Shown here in pieces: positions 24,176 to 33,547 of a stretch of DNA of 64,000 bases. Position numbers and translations under genes: made by a program. Under the pieces are notes generated by a model. That model had not been told where the DNA came from and ran no database searches. It was given only the letters and a program-made list of their open reading frames with translations. Origin of the DNA: Lysinibacillus sp. ZYM-1 (GTDB lineage Bacteria; Bacillota; Bacilli; Bacillales_A; Planococcaceae); contig NZ_KQ465109.1 of assembly GCF_001308875.1 (NCBI RefSeq), positions 62,001-126,000 of the forward strand, read 5' to 3'. The number at the start of each line of letters is the position of its first letter. Positions within the stretch are counted from its first letter, which is position 1.

Positions 24176-25888
24176 TTATTTCACTGCTTGCTTTACTTTC
24201 TCTATCACTTCTTCGGCTGTTGCTAATTGTAATGCCTCTGCCGCTAGAGCTTGCATGTCCTTAACAGACAAATGTTTCAATAACGAACGTGTTTTCAAAA
24301 TAGATGTGGCACTCATTGAAAATTCATCCAAGCCTAAGCCTAGCAATAATGGAACTGCTAGTTCATCGCCTGCCATCTCTCCACACATCCCTACCCATTT
24401 CTGTTCTTGATGTGCGGCATGAATGACCATTTGAATTAAGCGTAAAATAGCTGGGTTATATGGTTGATATAAATAGGAAACTTTTTCGTTCATACGATCT
24501 GCAGCCATTGTATATTGAATTAAATCATTAGTACCAATGGAGAAAAAGTCTACTTCTTTGGCAAAAATACCAGCCATCACTGCCGTAGCTGGAATTTCAA
24601 CCATCATGCCGATTTCAATGTCAGCACTTACAGCCACACCTGTTGCTACTAGCTTTTCTTGTTCTTCTATCAAAATCGCTTTAGCATCACGGAACTCTTG
24701 AATTGTCGCAATCATCGGGAACATAATTTTTAGGTTCCCATATACAGATGCACGCAGTAATGCGCGTAATTGCGTACGGAATAATTCAGGTTGATCTAGG
24801 CATAGACGAATGGCACGATGACCGAGAAATGGATTCATTTCTTCCTGTAGCGGTAAATATGGCAAGTGTTTGTCTCCACCGATATCCAGCGTTCGAATCA
24901 CCACTGGCTTCCCCTTCATACCTTCGATAACCGTTTTATAAGCGGTAAATTGCTCATCCTCAGATGGCAGATTTTCTCGGCCCATATATAAAAATTCTGT
25001 TCGATATAAGCCAATTCCCTCAGCCCCATGACGCAACACGCCATCCAAATCACTTGGAGAGCCAATATTGGCGGCTAGTTCCACATGTACACCGTCTTTG
25101 GACATTGTTTGTTCGTTTACTAAGGTTGACCATTCCACTTGTTGTGTATGAAAGTTTTGCGCTTTTTCATGATAGGCGGCAATCACATCCGCCGTTGGAT
25201 TGACAAGTACTTGACCTGATAAACCATCTACGATTAATAGATCTCCATCTTGAATAGAGGTCGTTGCCGCTCCTGTTCCAACTACTGCGGGGATCTCTAA
25301 CGAACGTGCCATAATCGCAGAATGCGACGTACGGCCACCAATATCTGTGATAAAACCAAGGACAAAGTTACGATCCAATTGAGCTGTCTCTGAAGGTGTC
25401 AAATCATTGGCTACAATTATCACCTGGTCACTGATATTACTTGGATTAGGAATATGTACACCGAGTAAATGTGCTAAAATGCGGTTTGTCACATCTTTAA
25501 TATCTGATGCACGTGCACTCATGTATTCATCATCCATACTTTCAAATAATGTCACAAACATCGATGAAACTTCATGTAAGGCAAACTCGGCATTGACCGC
25601 TTCGTCAGCAATTTTTTGATTGATAGGTCCAATTAACTCTGGATCATTCACCACTAATAAATGTGCTTCAAAAATAGCCGCTTCCTCGGCACTAAATTTT
25701 TCCAATGTTTGCTGTTGGATGGCCACCAGCTCTTGCCCAGCTTTGGTAAGGGCAGCTGTTAAACGTTGCTGCTCCGCCTCGATATCTTGAACCTGTGTTT
25801 GACTAAATGTTAAATCTGGTTGTACAAAACGATACGCTTTTGCAATGGCAATGCCGTCTGAAGCGGCAATACCAGTGAGATGTGTCAT
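24176..25888 (-). CDS. ptsI: Phosphoenolpyruvate-protein phosphotransferase (PTS Enzyme I)
   Basis: First phosphotransfer step of the PTS: takes phosphate from PEP onto His189 ([21 protein letters not shown]) and passes it to HPr. 570 aa, full length. N-terminal HPr-binding domain (1-145), then the swivelling His domain, then the PEP-binding barrel with [34 protein letters not shown] and a C-terminal MCGEMAGD catalytic region. Its ATG overlaps the ptsH stop. Last gene of the GlcNAc operon, not in a separate ptsGHI locus, which suggests GlcNAc is a principal PTS sugar here. Confidence 0.97.
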   Translation of the reverse strand: MTHLTGIAASDGIAIAKAYRFVQPDLTFSQTQVQDIEAEQQRLTAALTKAGQELVAIQQQTLEKFSAEEAAIFEAHLLVVNDPELIGPINQKIADEAVNAEFALHEVSSMFVTLFESMDDEYMSARASDIKDVTNRILAHLLGVHIPNPSNISDQVIIVANDLTPSETAQLDRNFVLGFITDIGGRTSHSAIMARSLEIPAVVGTGAATTSIQDGDLLIVDGLSGQVLVNPTADVIAAYHEKAQNFHTQQVEWSTLVNEQTMSKDGVHVELAANIGSPSDLDGVLRHGAEGIGLYRTEFLYMGRENLPSEDEQFTAYKTVIEGMKGKPVVIRTLDIGGDKHLPYLPLQEEMNPFLGHRAIRLCLDQPELFRTQLRALLRASVYGNLKIMFPMIATIQEFRDAKAILIEEQEKLVATGVAVSADIEIGMMVEIPATAVMAGIFAKEVDFFSIGTNDLIQYTMAADRMNEKVSYLYQPYNPAILRLIQMVIHAAHQEQKWVGMCGEMAGDELAVPLLLGLGLDEFSMSATSILKTRSLLKHLSVKDMQALAAEALQLATAEEVIEKVKQAVK

Positions 25889-26151
25889 TGTGCAAGCCCC
25901 ATTTCTGTCAGTAATGTTGCTAATGCCTCAAATGCTTGCTCTTCATCTTCCCCCTCTACATACAGCGTAAATTGAGAACCTTGCTTTAAGGCTAATCCCA
26001 TTACCCCAAGAATAGATTTTAAATTTGCCGCTTTTTCTTCTGTACGCACTTCAATAGCTGAAGTAAATGGTGTTGCTTTTGCCACAAGCTGGCTCGCTGG
26101 ACGTGCATGAATTCCTAAAGGATCGATTACTGTAAATTGTTGTGTTTTCAT
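25885..26151 (-). CDS. ptsH: Phosphocarrier protein HPr
   Basis: 88-aa phosphocarrier between Enzyme I and the GlcNAc permease. Catalytic His15 ([10 protein letters not shown]) and regulatory Ser46 ([11 protein letters not shown]) are both present, so it can also be phosphorylated by HPr kinase and act as CcpA corepressor. This matters because a cre site lies in front of the operon. Located 2 bp after nagB and overlapping ptsI by 4 bp. SD AGAGGAG precedes the ATG. Confidence 0.97.
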   Translation of the reverse strand: MKTQQFTVIDPLGIHARPASQLVAKATPFTSAIEVRTEEKAANLKSILGVMGLALKQGSQFTLYVEGEDEEQAFEALATLLTEMGLAQ

Positions 26152-26153
26152 TG

Positions 26154-26852
26154 TTAATTCTCCTCTACTTGTAAGTCTGTTAAAATCATGACATTTGGAT
26201 GTTTGGACAAAACACTTGCTGGAATATTCTCTGTATAATCAGAGGCCAACACACGTTCTAAGACCTCGCGTTTAGTTTCTCCCACTGCCATTAACAAAAT
26301 GCACTTGGCACGCATAATGGATTGAATCCCCATTGTGAACGCCTGCGTAGGCACTTCATCAATCGATGAAAAGAAGCGAGCATTGGCTTGACGAGTCGAT
26401 TCTTCCAATGTCACAAGATGTGTCAAGGAATCAAAAGCCGTACCTGGTTCATTGAAACCGATATGGCCATTTTGTCCGATACCAAGCAATTGAAAGTCTA
26501 AGGAATGTTGTTGTAATAGAGCTTCATAGCGAGCTGCTTCCTCTAAAGGATCTGCTGCTAAACCATTTGGTAAATAGGATGCCAGAAATGGTTTTTCGTG
26601 AAATAAATGCTTGTGCATATAATAGGCATAGCTTTGCTCATGGTTGGCCTGGAGTCCTACATATTCATCCAAATTAAAGCTGATGCAATTCGAAAAATCG
26701 ATATCAGTTTTACAGATTTTAGCATACAACGGTTCCATTGTTCCACCAGTAGCTAGCCCGAACGTTGTGGCCCCATTATGTTTAGCTTCCACCATTATGG
26801 CTACTGCTCGTGCATATAATTCTTCTTTTGAATCAAATCTTTCTATTTTCAC
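26154..26852 (-). CDS. nagB: Glucosamine-6-phosphate deaminase NagB
   Basis: Converts glucosamine-6-phosphate to fructose-6-phosphate and ammonia, the last step of GlcNAc use. About 232 aa. Substrate loops GLATGGTMEPLYA and active-site FNLDEYVG are present, as is GIGQNGHIGFNEPG. Start set at GTG 26852, with AAAGGAGG 8-9 nt upstream; the reading frame is open further upstream, but that part overlaps the SIS gene and has no homology I recognise. It is slightly shorter than B. subtilis NagB (242 aa) but keeps the core. Operon position between the SIS gene and ptsH. Confidence 0.95.
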   Translation of the reverse strand: MKIERFDSKEELYARAVAIMVEAKHNGATTFGLATGGTMEPLYAKICKTDIDFSNCISFNLDEYVGLQANHEQSYAYYMHKHLFHEKPFLASYLPNGLAADPLEEAARYEALLQQHSLDFQLLGIGQNGHIGFNEPGTAFDSLTHLVTLEESTRQANARFFSSIDEVPTQAFTMGIQSIMRAKCILLMAVGETKREVLERVLASDYTENIPASVLSKHPNVMILTDLQVEEN

Positions 26853-26877
26853 TACATATCCTCCTTTTCCTTGAGCC

Positions 26878-27588
26878 TTAGAAATGAATTCGCTGACCAT
26901 ATTGATCAATGAGTTCATCATTATTGGTGTTCCCCAAGTTACTGCTACCAAACACTGGTAAGCTTGCGCCTTGTTCATGTAGAAGCTCAATAATTTGGGC
27001 GAATAAAGCATTTAATAACGTCGCACCTAACACCGTAGATACAGGTCCATATTGCAACTGATCAACTGTTAAAATACCATCGCCTAATGGAACATGCGTA
27101 TTTAAAATATCATCTACAATATCCTCCAAACGTTTGCCTGACGGATGGCGTGATGGTTGATGTTGATAGGCCAATGATTGTAGTGATATCGTTAGCGCCC
27201 CTGCTTCTTTAGCGTAGATCGCCATATCAATAGGAACTGGATTGTTGGCAGATGTTGAAATGATAATACAAACATCTCTGTCATCAAAATGTAGTTGATC
27301 CTTATAAGAGGCTAAAAATGCTTGTTTTTTTTCATTTTGTGAGGATTGCCGTGCTCCCTGATGCAGCATTAAGGGTTCAATGTGTATGGGTTTGACAGGA
27401 ACTAAGCCACCAGCTCTGTAGTAACATTCCTGCGCTAATAACATGGAATGCCCTGAACCAAATAACTGGATAATGCCTCCCTGTACTAGACGTTTCACTA
27501 TTTGTTGAGCTACAAGAATAATTTGCTCATTTTCCTGTTCCGCCACCATTGTTAAATAGCGATTGACTTGTTGAAAATAGGTATTCAT
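26878..27588 (-). CDS. SIS-domain protein (UPF0309 family, sugar-phosphate isomerase fold)
   Basis: 236-aa SIS-domain protein. Sugar-phosphate binding signatures: LFGSGHSMLLAQECYYRAGGL near residue 43 and IIISTSANNPVPIDMAIYAKE near 108. The pattern fits the UPF0309 group, often found with amino-sugar genes. It might isomerise or bind an amino sugar phosphate, or act like a MurQ-type enzyme, though it is shorter than MurQ and has no etherase-specific motif I can name. Located between nagA and nagB in the operon, SD AAAGGTG. Biochemical role unproven. Confidence 0.85.
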   Translation of the reverse strand: MNTYFQQVNRYLTMVAEQENEQIILVAQQIVKRLVQGGIIQLFGSGHSMLLAQECYYRAGGLVPVKPIHIEPLMLHQGARQSSQNEKKQAFLASYKDQLHFDDRDVCIIISTSANNPVPIDMAIYAKEAGALTISLQSLAYQHQPSRHPSGKRLEDIVDDILNTHVPLGDGILTVDQLQYGPVSTVLGATLLNALFAQIIELLHEQGASLPVFGSSNLGNTNNDELIDQYGQRIHF

Positions 27589-27621
27589 GATCTATCACCT
27601 TTTCATTTCAAACGTTTCATG

Positions 27622-28773
27622 CTAAATGTCTGCATGCATCATGATTTGGCCTGCTTTAATCGTTTGATGAAGCATCAAGTGTTCATCCACAATCACGGCA
27701 TCCGCATCATATCCTTCTTTAAGCTGTCCTTTGTTCGTTAATTTCAATTGCTGGGCAGCATTGAAGCTGGACATTTTCACAAGCTCCTCCAATGTACAAT
27801 TAGTAATCTTAAGGATATTTCGCACAGCTTGATCCATTTTTAAAATACTACCTGCCAGTGCACCATTCGATAAATGTGCGCCTGATTCCGTCACATGCAC
27901 CATTTGACCACCTAAATCATATTCACCAAATGGCATACCCTTTGCTCGCATTGCATCCGTTATTAAGATAATTCCGTCTGCTCCCTTCAAGCGATAAGCC
28001 ATTTCCACAGCGCCTTCATGCATATGGATAAAATCAACAATCAGTTCTGCCTTTATGGCATCTAGTAACAAAACACCACCAACCACTCCAGGATCACGAT
28101 GATGGAATGGACGCATTTGATTGTATAAATGAGTCCCCTGTGAAGCACCTAATTGAACTGCTTCTTGCATTTGCTCAAAGGTAGCGTCGGAATGACCAAT
28201 CGAAACAATGACTCCGCTTTCAGAAAGGCTTTGCACAGCTGTCATTCCAGTGAGTTCCTCGGGTGCTAGTGTAATTTGCTTAATTTTTTGACCACTTAAT
28301 GCTTGCCATTTTGTTATGACCTGAACATCTGGTGGGACAATATAATCAAGAGGTTGAGCTCCTGCCCGCTGCTTCGAGACAAAAGGTCCTTCGATATGAA
28401 GACCAAGCACTTCCGCTTCATCAGACTGTGGCTGGAATTGTGCTACATTGGCAATAGCCCGTTCGATATTGTCAAAGCTTTGTGTCATCGTGGTTGCTAA
28501 AAAGCTTGTCGTACCTTCTTTTAAAAGCGATTTGGCCATGATATGCAGCCCTTCATCAGATGCATCCATTGTATCCATTTGGGCAGATCCGTGAATATGC
28601 ATATCAATAAATCCTGGCAATAAAAACTTGCCTGAACCATCTAACTGATCAACGCCATGAGCCTCAATACGCTGGGCAATCTGAGCAATTTTGCCATCCA
28701 TCATCCACACATCCATCTGTTCATCCCGACCATTTGCATTGACCACTGTGATGTTCTGAATTAATAAACTCAA
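27622..28773 (-). CDS. nagA: N-acetylglucosamine-6-phosphate deacetylase NagA
   Basis: Removes acetate from GlcNAc-6-phosphate to give glucosamine-6-phosphate. Amidohydrolase fold with metal-binding DMHIHGS, EGPFVSKQRAGAQP, SIGHSDA and catalytic Asp in LITDAMRAKG. About 383 aa. The start is uncertain: a TTG at 28773 is 9 nt from GAGGAG, an ATG at 28782 aligns best with B. subtilis NagA but touches its SD, and an ATG at 28839 has an excellent SD (GCGGAGG) and would add 22 residues to the protein. The last lies in the loop of an inverted repeat. Function is secure; the N-terminus is not. Confidence 0.95.
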   Translation of the reverse strand: MSLLIQNITVVNANGRDEQMDVWMMDGKIAQIAQRIEAHGVDQLDGSGKFLLPGFIDMHIHGSAQMDTMDASDEGLHIMAKSLLKEGTTSFLATTMTQSFDNIERAIANVAQFQPQSDEAEVLGLHIEGPFVSKQRAGAQPLDYIVPPDVQVITKWQALSGQKIKQITLAPEELTGMTAVQSLSESGVIVSIGHSDATFEQMQEAVQLGASQGTHLYNQMRPFHHRDPGVVGGVLLLDAIKAELIVDFIHMHEGAVEMAYRLKGADGIILITDAMRAKGMPFGEYDLGGQMVHVTESGAHLSNGALAGSILKMDQAVRNILKITNCTLEELVKMSSFNAAQQLKLTNKGQLKEGYDADAVIVDEHLMLHQTIKAGQIMMHADI

Positions 28774-28799
28774 GAAAAACATCTCCTCTTCTTGAATAA

Positions 28800-28861
28800 G
28801 GGCTGTTGAAAAGTATCCATTTGCAATGACATTGCCCATGTGTTCCTCCGCAAACAGCCCT
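28800..28861 (-). promoter_or_regulatory. Inverted repeat enclosing an alternative nagA start
   Basis: AGGGCTGTT (28800-28808) and AACAGCCCT (28853-28861) can pair around a 44-nt loop. The loop holds GGAGG and an ATG in phase with nagA. It lies between nagE and nagA and has no T-run, so it is not a normal terminator. It might tune nagA translation; this is inference. Confidence 0.5.
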
Positions 28862-28869
28862 ATTTATTG

Positions 28870-30819
28870 TTACTTTTTCATTGAAATAATATTGGTAGAG
28901 CCTGCACGTTGAAAACCTGTTTTTCCTAGCGTAATCTCTTGCCCCATTAGGCTAGTGAAAACTACAGGAGTAATAATGGAAGGCACTTGGTCCTTTATTT
29001 TTGTGATGTCTGCTTTTAACAATGCATCACCACGTTTTATTTTTTGTCCATCTGTTACAAGCATGTCAAAGCCTTCACCATTCAGTGTTACGGTATCTAA
29101 TCCGACATGAATTAATAGCTCTAATCCTGTATCAGATTTTAAGCCGATTGCATGCTTTGTTGGGAAAATCATGACCACTTGCCCGTCAAACGGTGCATAA
29201 ACAGTTCCATCTGTCGGGTGAATCCCAAAACCAGGACCCATCAGGCCAGCAGAAAATGCTTCATCTGGTACTTCTGATAACGGTAATAAATCACCTGTCA
29301 TCGGCATTTCAAAATCATGGAAAGTCGTTATTGTTTCGTTTTTTACTGCTTCTGTCCCCACAGGTTGTTCCTTTGGCAACTGAGCATTGGCTGGTGCTGG
29401 ATTACCCTTTTTCAGACGTTCTTTCATTGCCTCAGCTAAAAACTCAACAGATGTGCCGATAATCACTTGTACATTGGTTTTACTAATACGCATAACCCCT
29501 CGTGCACCTGTTTGCTTCAACGTTTTTTCATCTACAACATTGGCATCCTGCACTGACATACGTAAACGAGTCGTACAGTAATCCACTTGCTGAATATTAT
29601 CTTTTCCGCCTAATGCTTCAATTGTATAGTAGGCACGTAAATCGACATCATTTGAGATGGCTGAATTTGTTTGCCCATCCTCTTCATCATCATCTTCACG
29701 TCCAGGTGTTTTTAAGTCCAGTTTTTTAATTAAGAAATAGAAGACCACAAAATAAATGGCCCCAAAGCCTAATCCTAAAGGTAGTAACAGTAATGGTTTA
29801 TCGGCCAAACCTAAGTTTAGCAAGTAGTCAATTAATCCTGCCGAGAATCCAAAACCGTCACGGAATCCAACAACATAGGCAACTGCAAGCGCAATACCTG
29901 TTAACACCGCATGGATACCATATAAAACTGGTGATAAGAACATAAATGAAAATTCAATAGGTTCTGTAACACCTGTTAAAAAGGCTGTTAAAGCGATAGA
30001 AACGAACATCCCACCAACGATTGGACGTTTATCCTTTCTCGCTGTAAAGTACATCGCAAGACAAGCTGCTGGTAAACCAAACATCATAATTGGGAAGAAA
30101 CCAGCTTGGAAATGTCCAGCTGATGTGTCTCCGGCTAAGAAACGATTGATATCCCCTTTAACAATTTCACCCGCCGCATTCGTGAATTCACCAAAATCAA
30201 ACCAAATCACTGTATTAATAACATGGTGTAGACCCACTGGAATTAATAGACGGTTGAAGAAACCATACATCCCAACGCCTAGTGATCCTGCTCCAATCAT
30301 CCAATTGCCGACAGCATCAATACCACCTTGAATTGGTCCCCACACGATGGCTAAAATACTAGCTAAAATCGCCATAGTGATGGATGTAATAATCGGTACA
30401 AAGCGCCGTCCGCCAAAGAATGATAACCATTCTGGAAATTTCACATTATAATATTTGTTATACAATAAGCCTGCCGTAATACCGGCAATAATACCACCAA
30501 ATACACCCATATTTAAGTCTTCATTAACCGTCCCTAAAACGGCAACTAATACAAGATGAGCAATCGCACCTGCAAGCGCTGCGCCCCCACTGCTATCATG
30601 TGCCAACCCCATCGCAATCCCGATCGCAAAAATAATTGGTAAATTGCCAAGTATAGCATTCCCAGAAGCGGCCATAATACTAGCAATGTACTGGATGGCT
30701 TCGTTCGGAACTGCTCCAAGCATATCCCCTGAACCTAAACGCAATAGTAATGCTGCTGCCGGTAATGTAGCGATTGGAAACATGAGCGACTTACCGATTT
30801 TTTGTAAGAAAGCAAACAT
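28870..30819 (-). CDS. nagE: PTS N-acetylglucosamine-specific EIICBA permease
   Basis: Transports and phosphorylates N-acetylglucosamine. 649 aa with fused domains: EIIC (about 1-370, ten or so membrane segments, beginning FLQKIGKSLMFPIATLPAA), EIIB (about 395-470, phospho-Cys in QVDYCTTRLR), and EIIA (about 505-640, phospho-His in LLIHVGLDTV). The domain order C-B-A and the N-terminal sequence fit the GlcNAc permease NagE/NagP with an attached EIIA, rather than PtsG. First gene of the operon followed by nagA, so substrate assignment is well supported. ATG behind AAGGGGG. Confidence 0.95.
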   Translation of the reverse strand: MFAFLQKIGKSLMFPIATLPAAALLLRLGSGDMLGAVPNEAIQYIASIMAASGNAILGNLPIIFAIGIAMGLAHDSSGGAALAGAIAHLVLVAVLGTVNEDLNMGVFGGIIAGITAGLLYNKYYNVKFPEWLSFFGGRRFVPIITSITMAILASILAIVWGPIQGGIDAVGNWMIGAGSLGVGMYGFFNRLLIPVGLHHVINTVIWFDFGEFTNAAGEIVKGDINRFLAGDTSAGHFQAGFFPIMMFGLPAACLAMYFTARKDKRPIVGGMFVSIALTAFLTGVTEPIEFSFMFLSPVLYGIHAVLTGIALAVAYVVGFRDGFGFSAGLIDYLLNLGLADKPLLLLPLGLGFGAIYFVVFYFLIKKLDLKTPGREDDDEEDGQTNSAISNDVDLRAYYTIEALGGKDNIQQVDYCTTRLRMSVQDANVVDEKTLKQTGARGVMRISKTNVQVIIGTSVEFLAEAMKERLKKGNPAPANAQLPKEQPVGTEAVKNETITTFHDFEMPMTGDLLPLSEVPDEAFSAGLMGPGFGIHPTDGTVYAPFDGQVVMIFPTKHAIGLKSDTGLELLIHVGLDTVTLNGEGFDMLVTDGQKIKRGDALLKADITKIKDQVPSIITPVVFTSLMGQEITLGKTGFQRAGSTNIISMKK

Positions 30820-30834
30820 TCATTATCCCCCTTT

Positions 30835-30897
30835 GGTATAGTTGTCTAGACCACTTTAGTAAAAAAAAAGCGTTTTCACTAAGTTGCTATTATTATA
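30835..30897 (-). promoter_or_regulatory. nag operon control region: NagR operator, cre site and promoter
   Basis: A minus-strand site AGTGGTCTAGACAACT (30840-30855) matches the B. subtilis NagR (YvoA) consensus, as I recall it, in 15 of 16 positions. A cre-like TGAAAACGCTTTT (30866-30878) fits CcpA. Two promoters are possible: TATAAT at 30892-30897 with a weak TTTATT 17 bp upstream, or TTTACT/TATACC (30858-30863/30835-30840), which encloses the NagR site. The first leaves the SD inside the leader and is preferred. No nagR gene is in the window. Confidence 0.75.
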
Positions 30898-30947
30898 GGC
30901 GCAATTCGAAAAAAAATAAATACTTTTTTAATATTTCCTTTTGTCAT

Positions 30948-30986
30948 AAAAAAAACCGTACCCCAATAAAGTATTAGGGCACAGTT
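30948..30986 (-). terminator. Terminator of the YtrA-type ABC operon
   Basis: Stem AACTGTGCCC with GGGGTACGGTT (G-U pairs) and eight T on the minus strand, after the ABC-2 permease stop. Confidence 0.75.
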
Positions 30987-30996
30987 CTTATTTAAT

Positions 30997-31938
30997 TTAT
31001 GCTGTAACGTCACGTTTCATAAAGGACGTATAACTAATAATAAGGAAAAGTATTGCGTAAATCGCTAGTACTGTTAAAGAAAATGGCATCGTCACATCAG
31101 CAATCATGGAGCTACCACCATGTTCATATTGTGTTAAATCTGAATGCGTTAGCCAAATGTATTTCACAATGTCGTATCTACTTAAGAACATGATGATCAT
31201 GCCACCTGTAAAGGATAGGAACATTGTTAAACCAATCGCTAACGAGCTTGAACGGAACACTGAACCAATTAAAAAGGCAAATAGTGTAGACATCACAAAA
31301 TCACCGCCAGATAGTAGATAATGATATGCTAAATCACTCCATACTGCCTTTTCAGCCACCTGTCCATTGACAACCTCTAATTCCACACCTGAGCCTACAC
31401 CAAATAATACTAAACCTACAATTGCACTAACGACTACGTTTACAGCAACTAAAAACAAACCAAATATGAAGGTTGTCAATAATTTAGACGTTAACACTTT
31501 CGCACGGGACATTGGACGAGTTAACAGCATTTTAATGGTACCTGTTGAAAATTCGCTTGAGACAATGCTGGCAGCTGTAATTACCGTAAATAAAGTGACC
31601 AATGTTAGCATACTGCTTGTAAAGGACATAAAGCTCGCAACGCTGCCATCCTTTTGACTCGGTGCATCATTGGCTAAACGATACTCTGAAATTGAAATTT
31701 GCTCTTTAAAATAGGCTTTATCTGCCTCGGATAAGTCTTCTTCCGCTAGCATTGCCTTATTATTTTGGATGGCTTGCTGCTCAACCTTCTGCCATGATCC
31801 TTCATCTGAGGATTTTTCCTCATAATATTTCATGATTCCACCAGGAACTAGGATGACAAGTATAAGCATAGCGACCATTGCCCACGTACCTTTTTTATGC
31901 CATAATTTCATCCATTCATTTTGAATTAGCTTCAGCAA
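30997..31938 (-). CDS. ABC-2 type transporter permease
   Basis: 313-aa membrane protein with an N-terminal segment (about 18-35), an extracellular loop of ~80 residues, and five further segments (from about 105). SSEFSTGTIKMLLTRPMSRAKVL is the ABC-2/NatB-type hallmark. Starts with TTG at 31938, 8 nt after GGAGG, overlapping the ATPase gene upstream by 23 bp. Last gene of a five-gene operon under a GntR/YtrA regulator. Such permeases in Bacillus are induced by cell-wall antibiotics; the cargo is unknown. Confidence 0.88.
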   Translation of the reverse strand: MLKLIQNEWMKLWHKKGTWAMVAMLILVILVPGGIMKYYEEKSSDEGSWQKVEQQAIQNNKAMLAEEDLSEADKAYFKEQISISEYRLANDAPSQKDGSVASFMSFTSSMLTLVTLFTVITAASIVSSEFSTGTIKMLLTRPMSRAKVLTSKLLTTFIFGLFLVAVNVVVSAIVGLVLFGVGSGVELEVVNGQVAEKAVWSDLAYHYLLSGGDFVMSTLFAFLIGSVFRSSSLAIGLTMFLSFTGGMIIMFLSRYDIVKYIWLTHSDLTQYEHGGSSMIADVTMPFSLTVLAIYAILFLIISYTSFMKRDVTA

Positions 31939-32836
31939 TTTGTCCGCCTCCTGTCATTTCTAAGAATTGATCCTCTAATGTTTTCTGATGTGGTTGTACC
32001 GCAAATAGTTGCATTCCTGCTTGCACAAGCCCTGCTGTCAATGCAGGAACATCCTCTTTCTTCAATTCAATCACATAGCCCTGATTCTCCGCTTCAAACT
32101 TGTAATCAAGCTGAGTCAGATGTGCAGACACCTGTTCTTTTGGCTGTGCTTCCACATAGTAAAACGACGAACTATCATTATGAATTTCACGAATATCGAT
32201 TAGCTTCCCATTTTGGATTACCGCCACTCTGTCACACATTAATTCAATTTCAGATAATAGGTGACTGGACACAAAGACAGAAACGTTATCTTCTGCAGCT
32301 ATTTTGCGAAGGTACATTCGGAACTCTCGAATACCAGCTGGATCTAAACCATTCGTTGGTTCATCTAAAATTAGAAATTTCGGTCGATGCAATAGTGCCT
32401 GTGCAAGTCCTAGTCGTTGACGCATCCCAAGGGAATACGTTGCCACCTTTTCATGGATACGATTTTCAAGTCCTACCTGTTTAACGACCTCTTGGATTCG
32501 TTCTTTCGTAACATTTTTATGCATGCGTGCAAAATGCAGTAAATTTTTATAACCAGACATAAATTTATACATCTCTGGATTTTCGACAATCACACCGACC
32601 TTGCTAATCGCTTCCTCATAATGCTCCTGTAGGGATAGCCCATCAATGATCACCTTGCCCTCTGTTGGATGCATGAGGCCTGTCATCATACGAATCGTGG
32701 TTGTTTTCCCTGCTCCATTAGGCCCTAAAAATCCTGTAATTTGCCCTGGATATAAATCAATATTTAACTGTTGAATTAATTGCTTTCCTCGAATCGTCTT
32801 CGATAAATTTTGCAATTGTACAATTGGTTCTGTCAT
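31916..32836 (-). CDS. ABC transporter ATP-binding protein (BcrA/NatA class)
   Basis: 306-aa ATPase. Walker A GPNGAGKTT, signature YSLGMRQRLGLAQALL, Walker B FLILDEPTNGLDPAG, followed by a ~90-residue C-terminal extension typical of drug/bacitracin-type exporters. It pairs with the ABC-2 permease that overlaps its 3' end. ATG 32836 is chosen because AAAGG lies 9 nt upstream; a GTG three codons earlier abuts it. One of two ATPases in the operon; the other is at 32842-33537. Confidence 0.92.
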   Translation of the reverse strand: MTEPIVQLQNLSKTIRGKQLIQQLNIDLYPGQITGFLGPNGAGKTTTIRMMTGLMHPTEGKVIIDGLSLQEHYEEAISKVGVIVENPEMYKFMSGYKNLLHFARMHKNVTKERIQEVVKQVGLENRIHEKVATYSLGMRQRLGLAQALLHRPKFLILDEPTNGLDPAGIREFRMYLRKIAAEDNVSVFVSSHLLSEIELMCDRVAVIQNGKLIDIREIHNDSSSFYYVEAQPKEQVSAHLTQLDYKFEAENQGYVIELKKEDVPALTAGLVQAGMQLFAVQPHQKTLEDQFLEMTGGGQIAEANSK

Positions 32837-32841
32837 ATTTT

Positions 32842-33537
32842 TCACCCTTTCTTATAAAATCCTTTCATCCACTCGACCGCATCCTTGTTGGTCACATCGC
32901 GTAATGTCTCGACTTCTTCATAAGCCGTGATGGAGCCCGCTTGTAATAAAATAATTTGATCTAAAATAGGTTCAACCTCATATAATTCATGTGTTGACAG
33001 CAAAATCGTTTGATTTTCTATGTCTGTAAATTGAATTAAACCTTTAATGAGCTGCTCTCGCACAATCGGATCTAGCCCTGCAAACGGCTCATCCATCAAA
33101 TAATAGGGCACTTCTCGGCCAAGTGTAGCAGCCATTTTCATTCGACCTCGATTCCCTTTTGATAATTGGCGTAGCTTCGTATTCTTATCAACCTGTAAAA
33201 ATTCTGCCACTATACATGCTTTATCATAGGAAAAGTCTTCAAATTGAGAGGCGTAATGATGGAATAGCTGTTCCCCCGTATAATACTCAAAAAACAAATC
33301 TGTATCTGGTAAATAAGCAATTCGGTCCGCACTTCTACGAGTAACAGGCTCGCCATTCAGTACTACATCACCACTAGAAGGTCGTAATAAGCCAGCTAAA
33401 ACTTTGAGAAGTGTAGATTTACCACTACCATTTTCCCCAACTAGCCCAATTATCTGTCCAATAGGAAAGGAAAAGGATATATCCTGTAAAATGGGCTTAT
33501 TCTTATATTGAAAAGACACATTTGATAGCTGTAACAT
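32842..33537 (-). CDS. ABC transporter ATP-binding protein (YtrB-like)
   Basis: 231-aa ATPase. Walker A GENGSGKST, signature LSKGNRGRMKMAATLG, Walker B YYLMDEPFAGLDPI, switch STHEL. The KGNRGR signature variant and short length fit YtrB-type subunits. ATG 33537 has GAGGTG 6 nt upstream. It follows the GntR gene by 10 bp and precedes the second ATPase. Its membrane partner is probably the 259-aa protein encoded first in the operon. Confidence 0.9.
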   Translation of the reverse strand: MLQLSNVSFQYKNKPILQDISFSFPIGQIIGLVGENGSGKSTLLKVLAGLLRPSSGDVVLNGEPVTRRSADRIAYLPDTDLFFEYYTGEQLFHHYASQFEDFSYDKACIVAEFLQVDKNTKLRQLSKGNRGRMKMAATLGREVPYYLMDEPFAGLDPIVREQLIKGLIQFTDIENQTILLSTHELYEVEPILDQIILLQAGSITAYEEVETLRDVTNKDAVEWMKGFYKKG

Positions 33538-33547
33538 TTCCTTCACC

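Noticed and set aside
28800-28861. glmS-type or other known riboswitch between nagE and nagA
   Set aside because: Only one inverted repeat with a large loop is present; none of the conserved riboswitch core sequences I know are seen.
31978-32484. 168-codon plus-strand frame opposite the ABC ATPase
   Set aside because: It is antisense to a clear ATPase gene with intact Walker motifs and has no SD or family resemblance.
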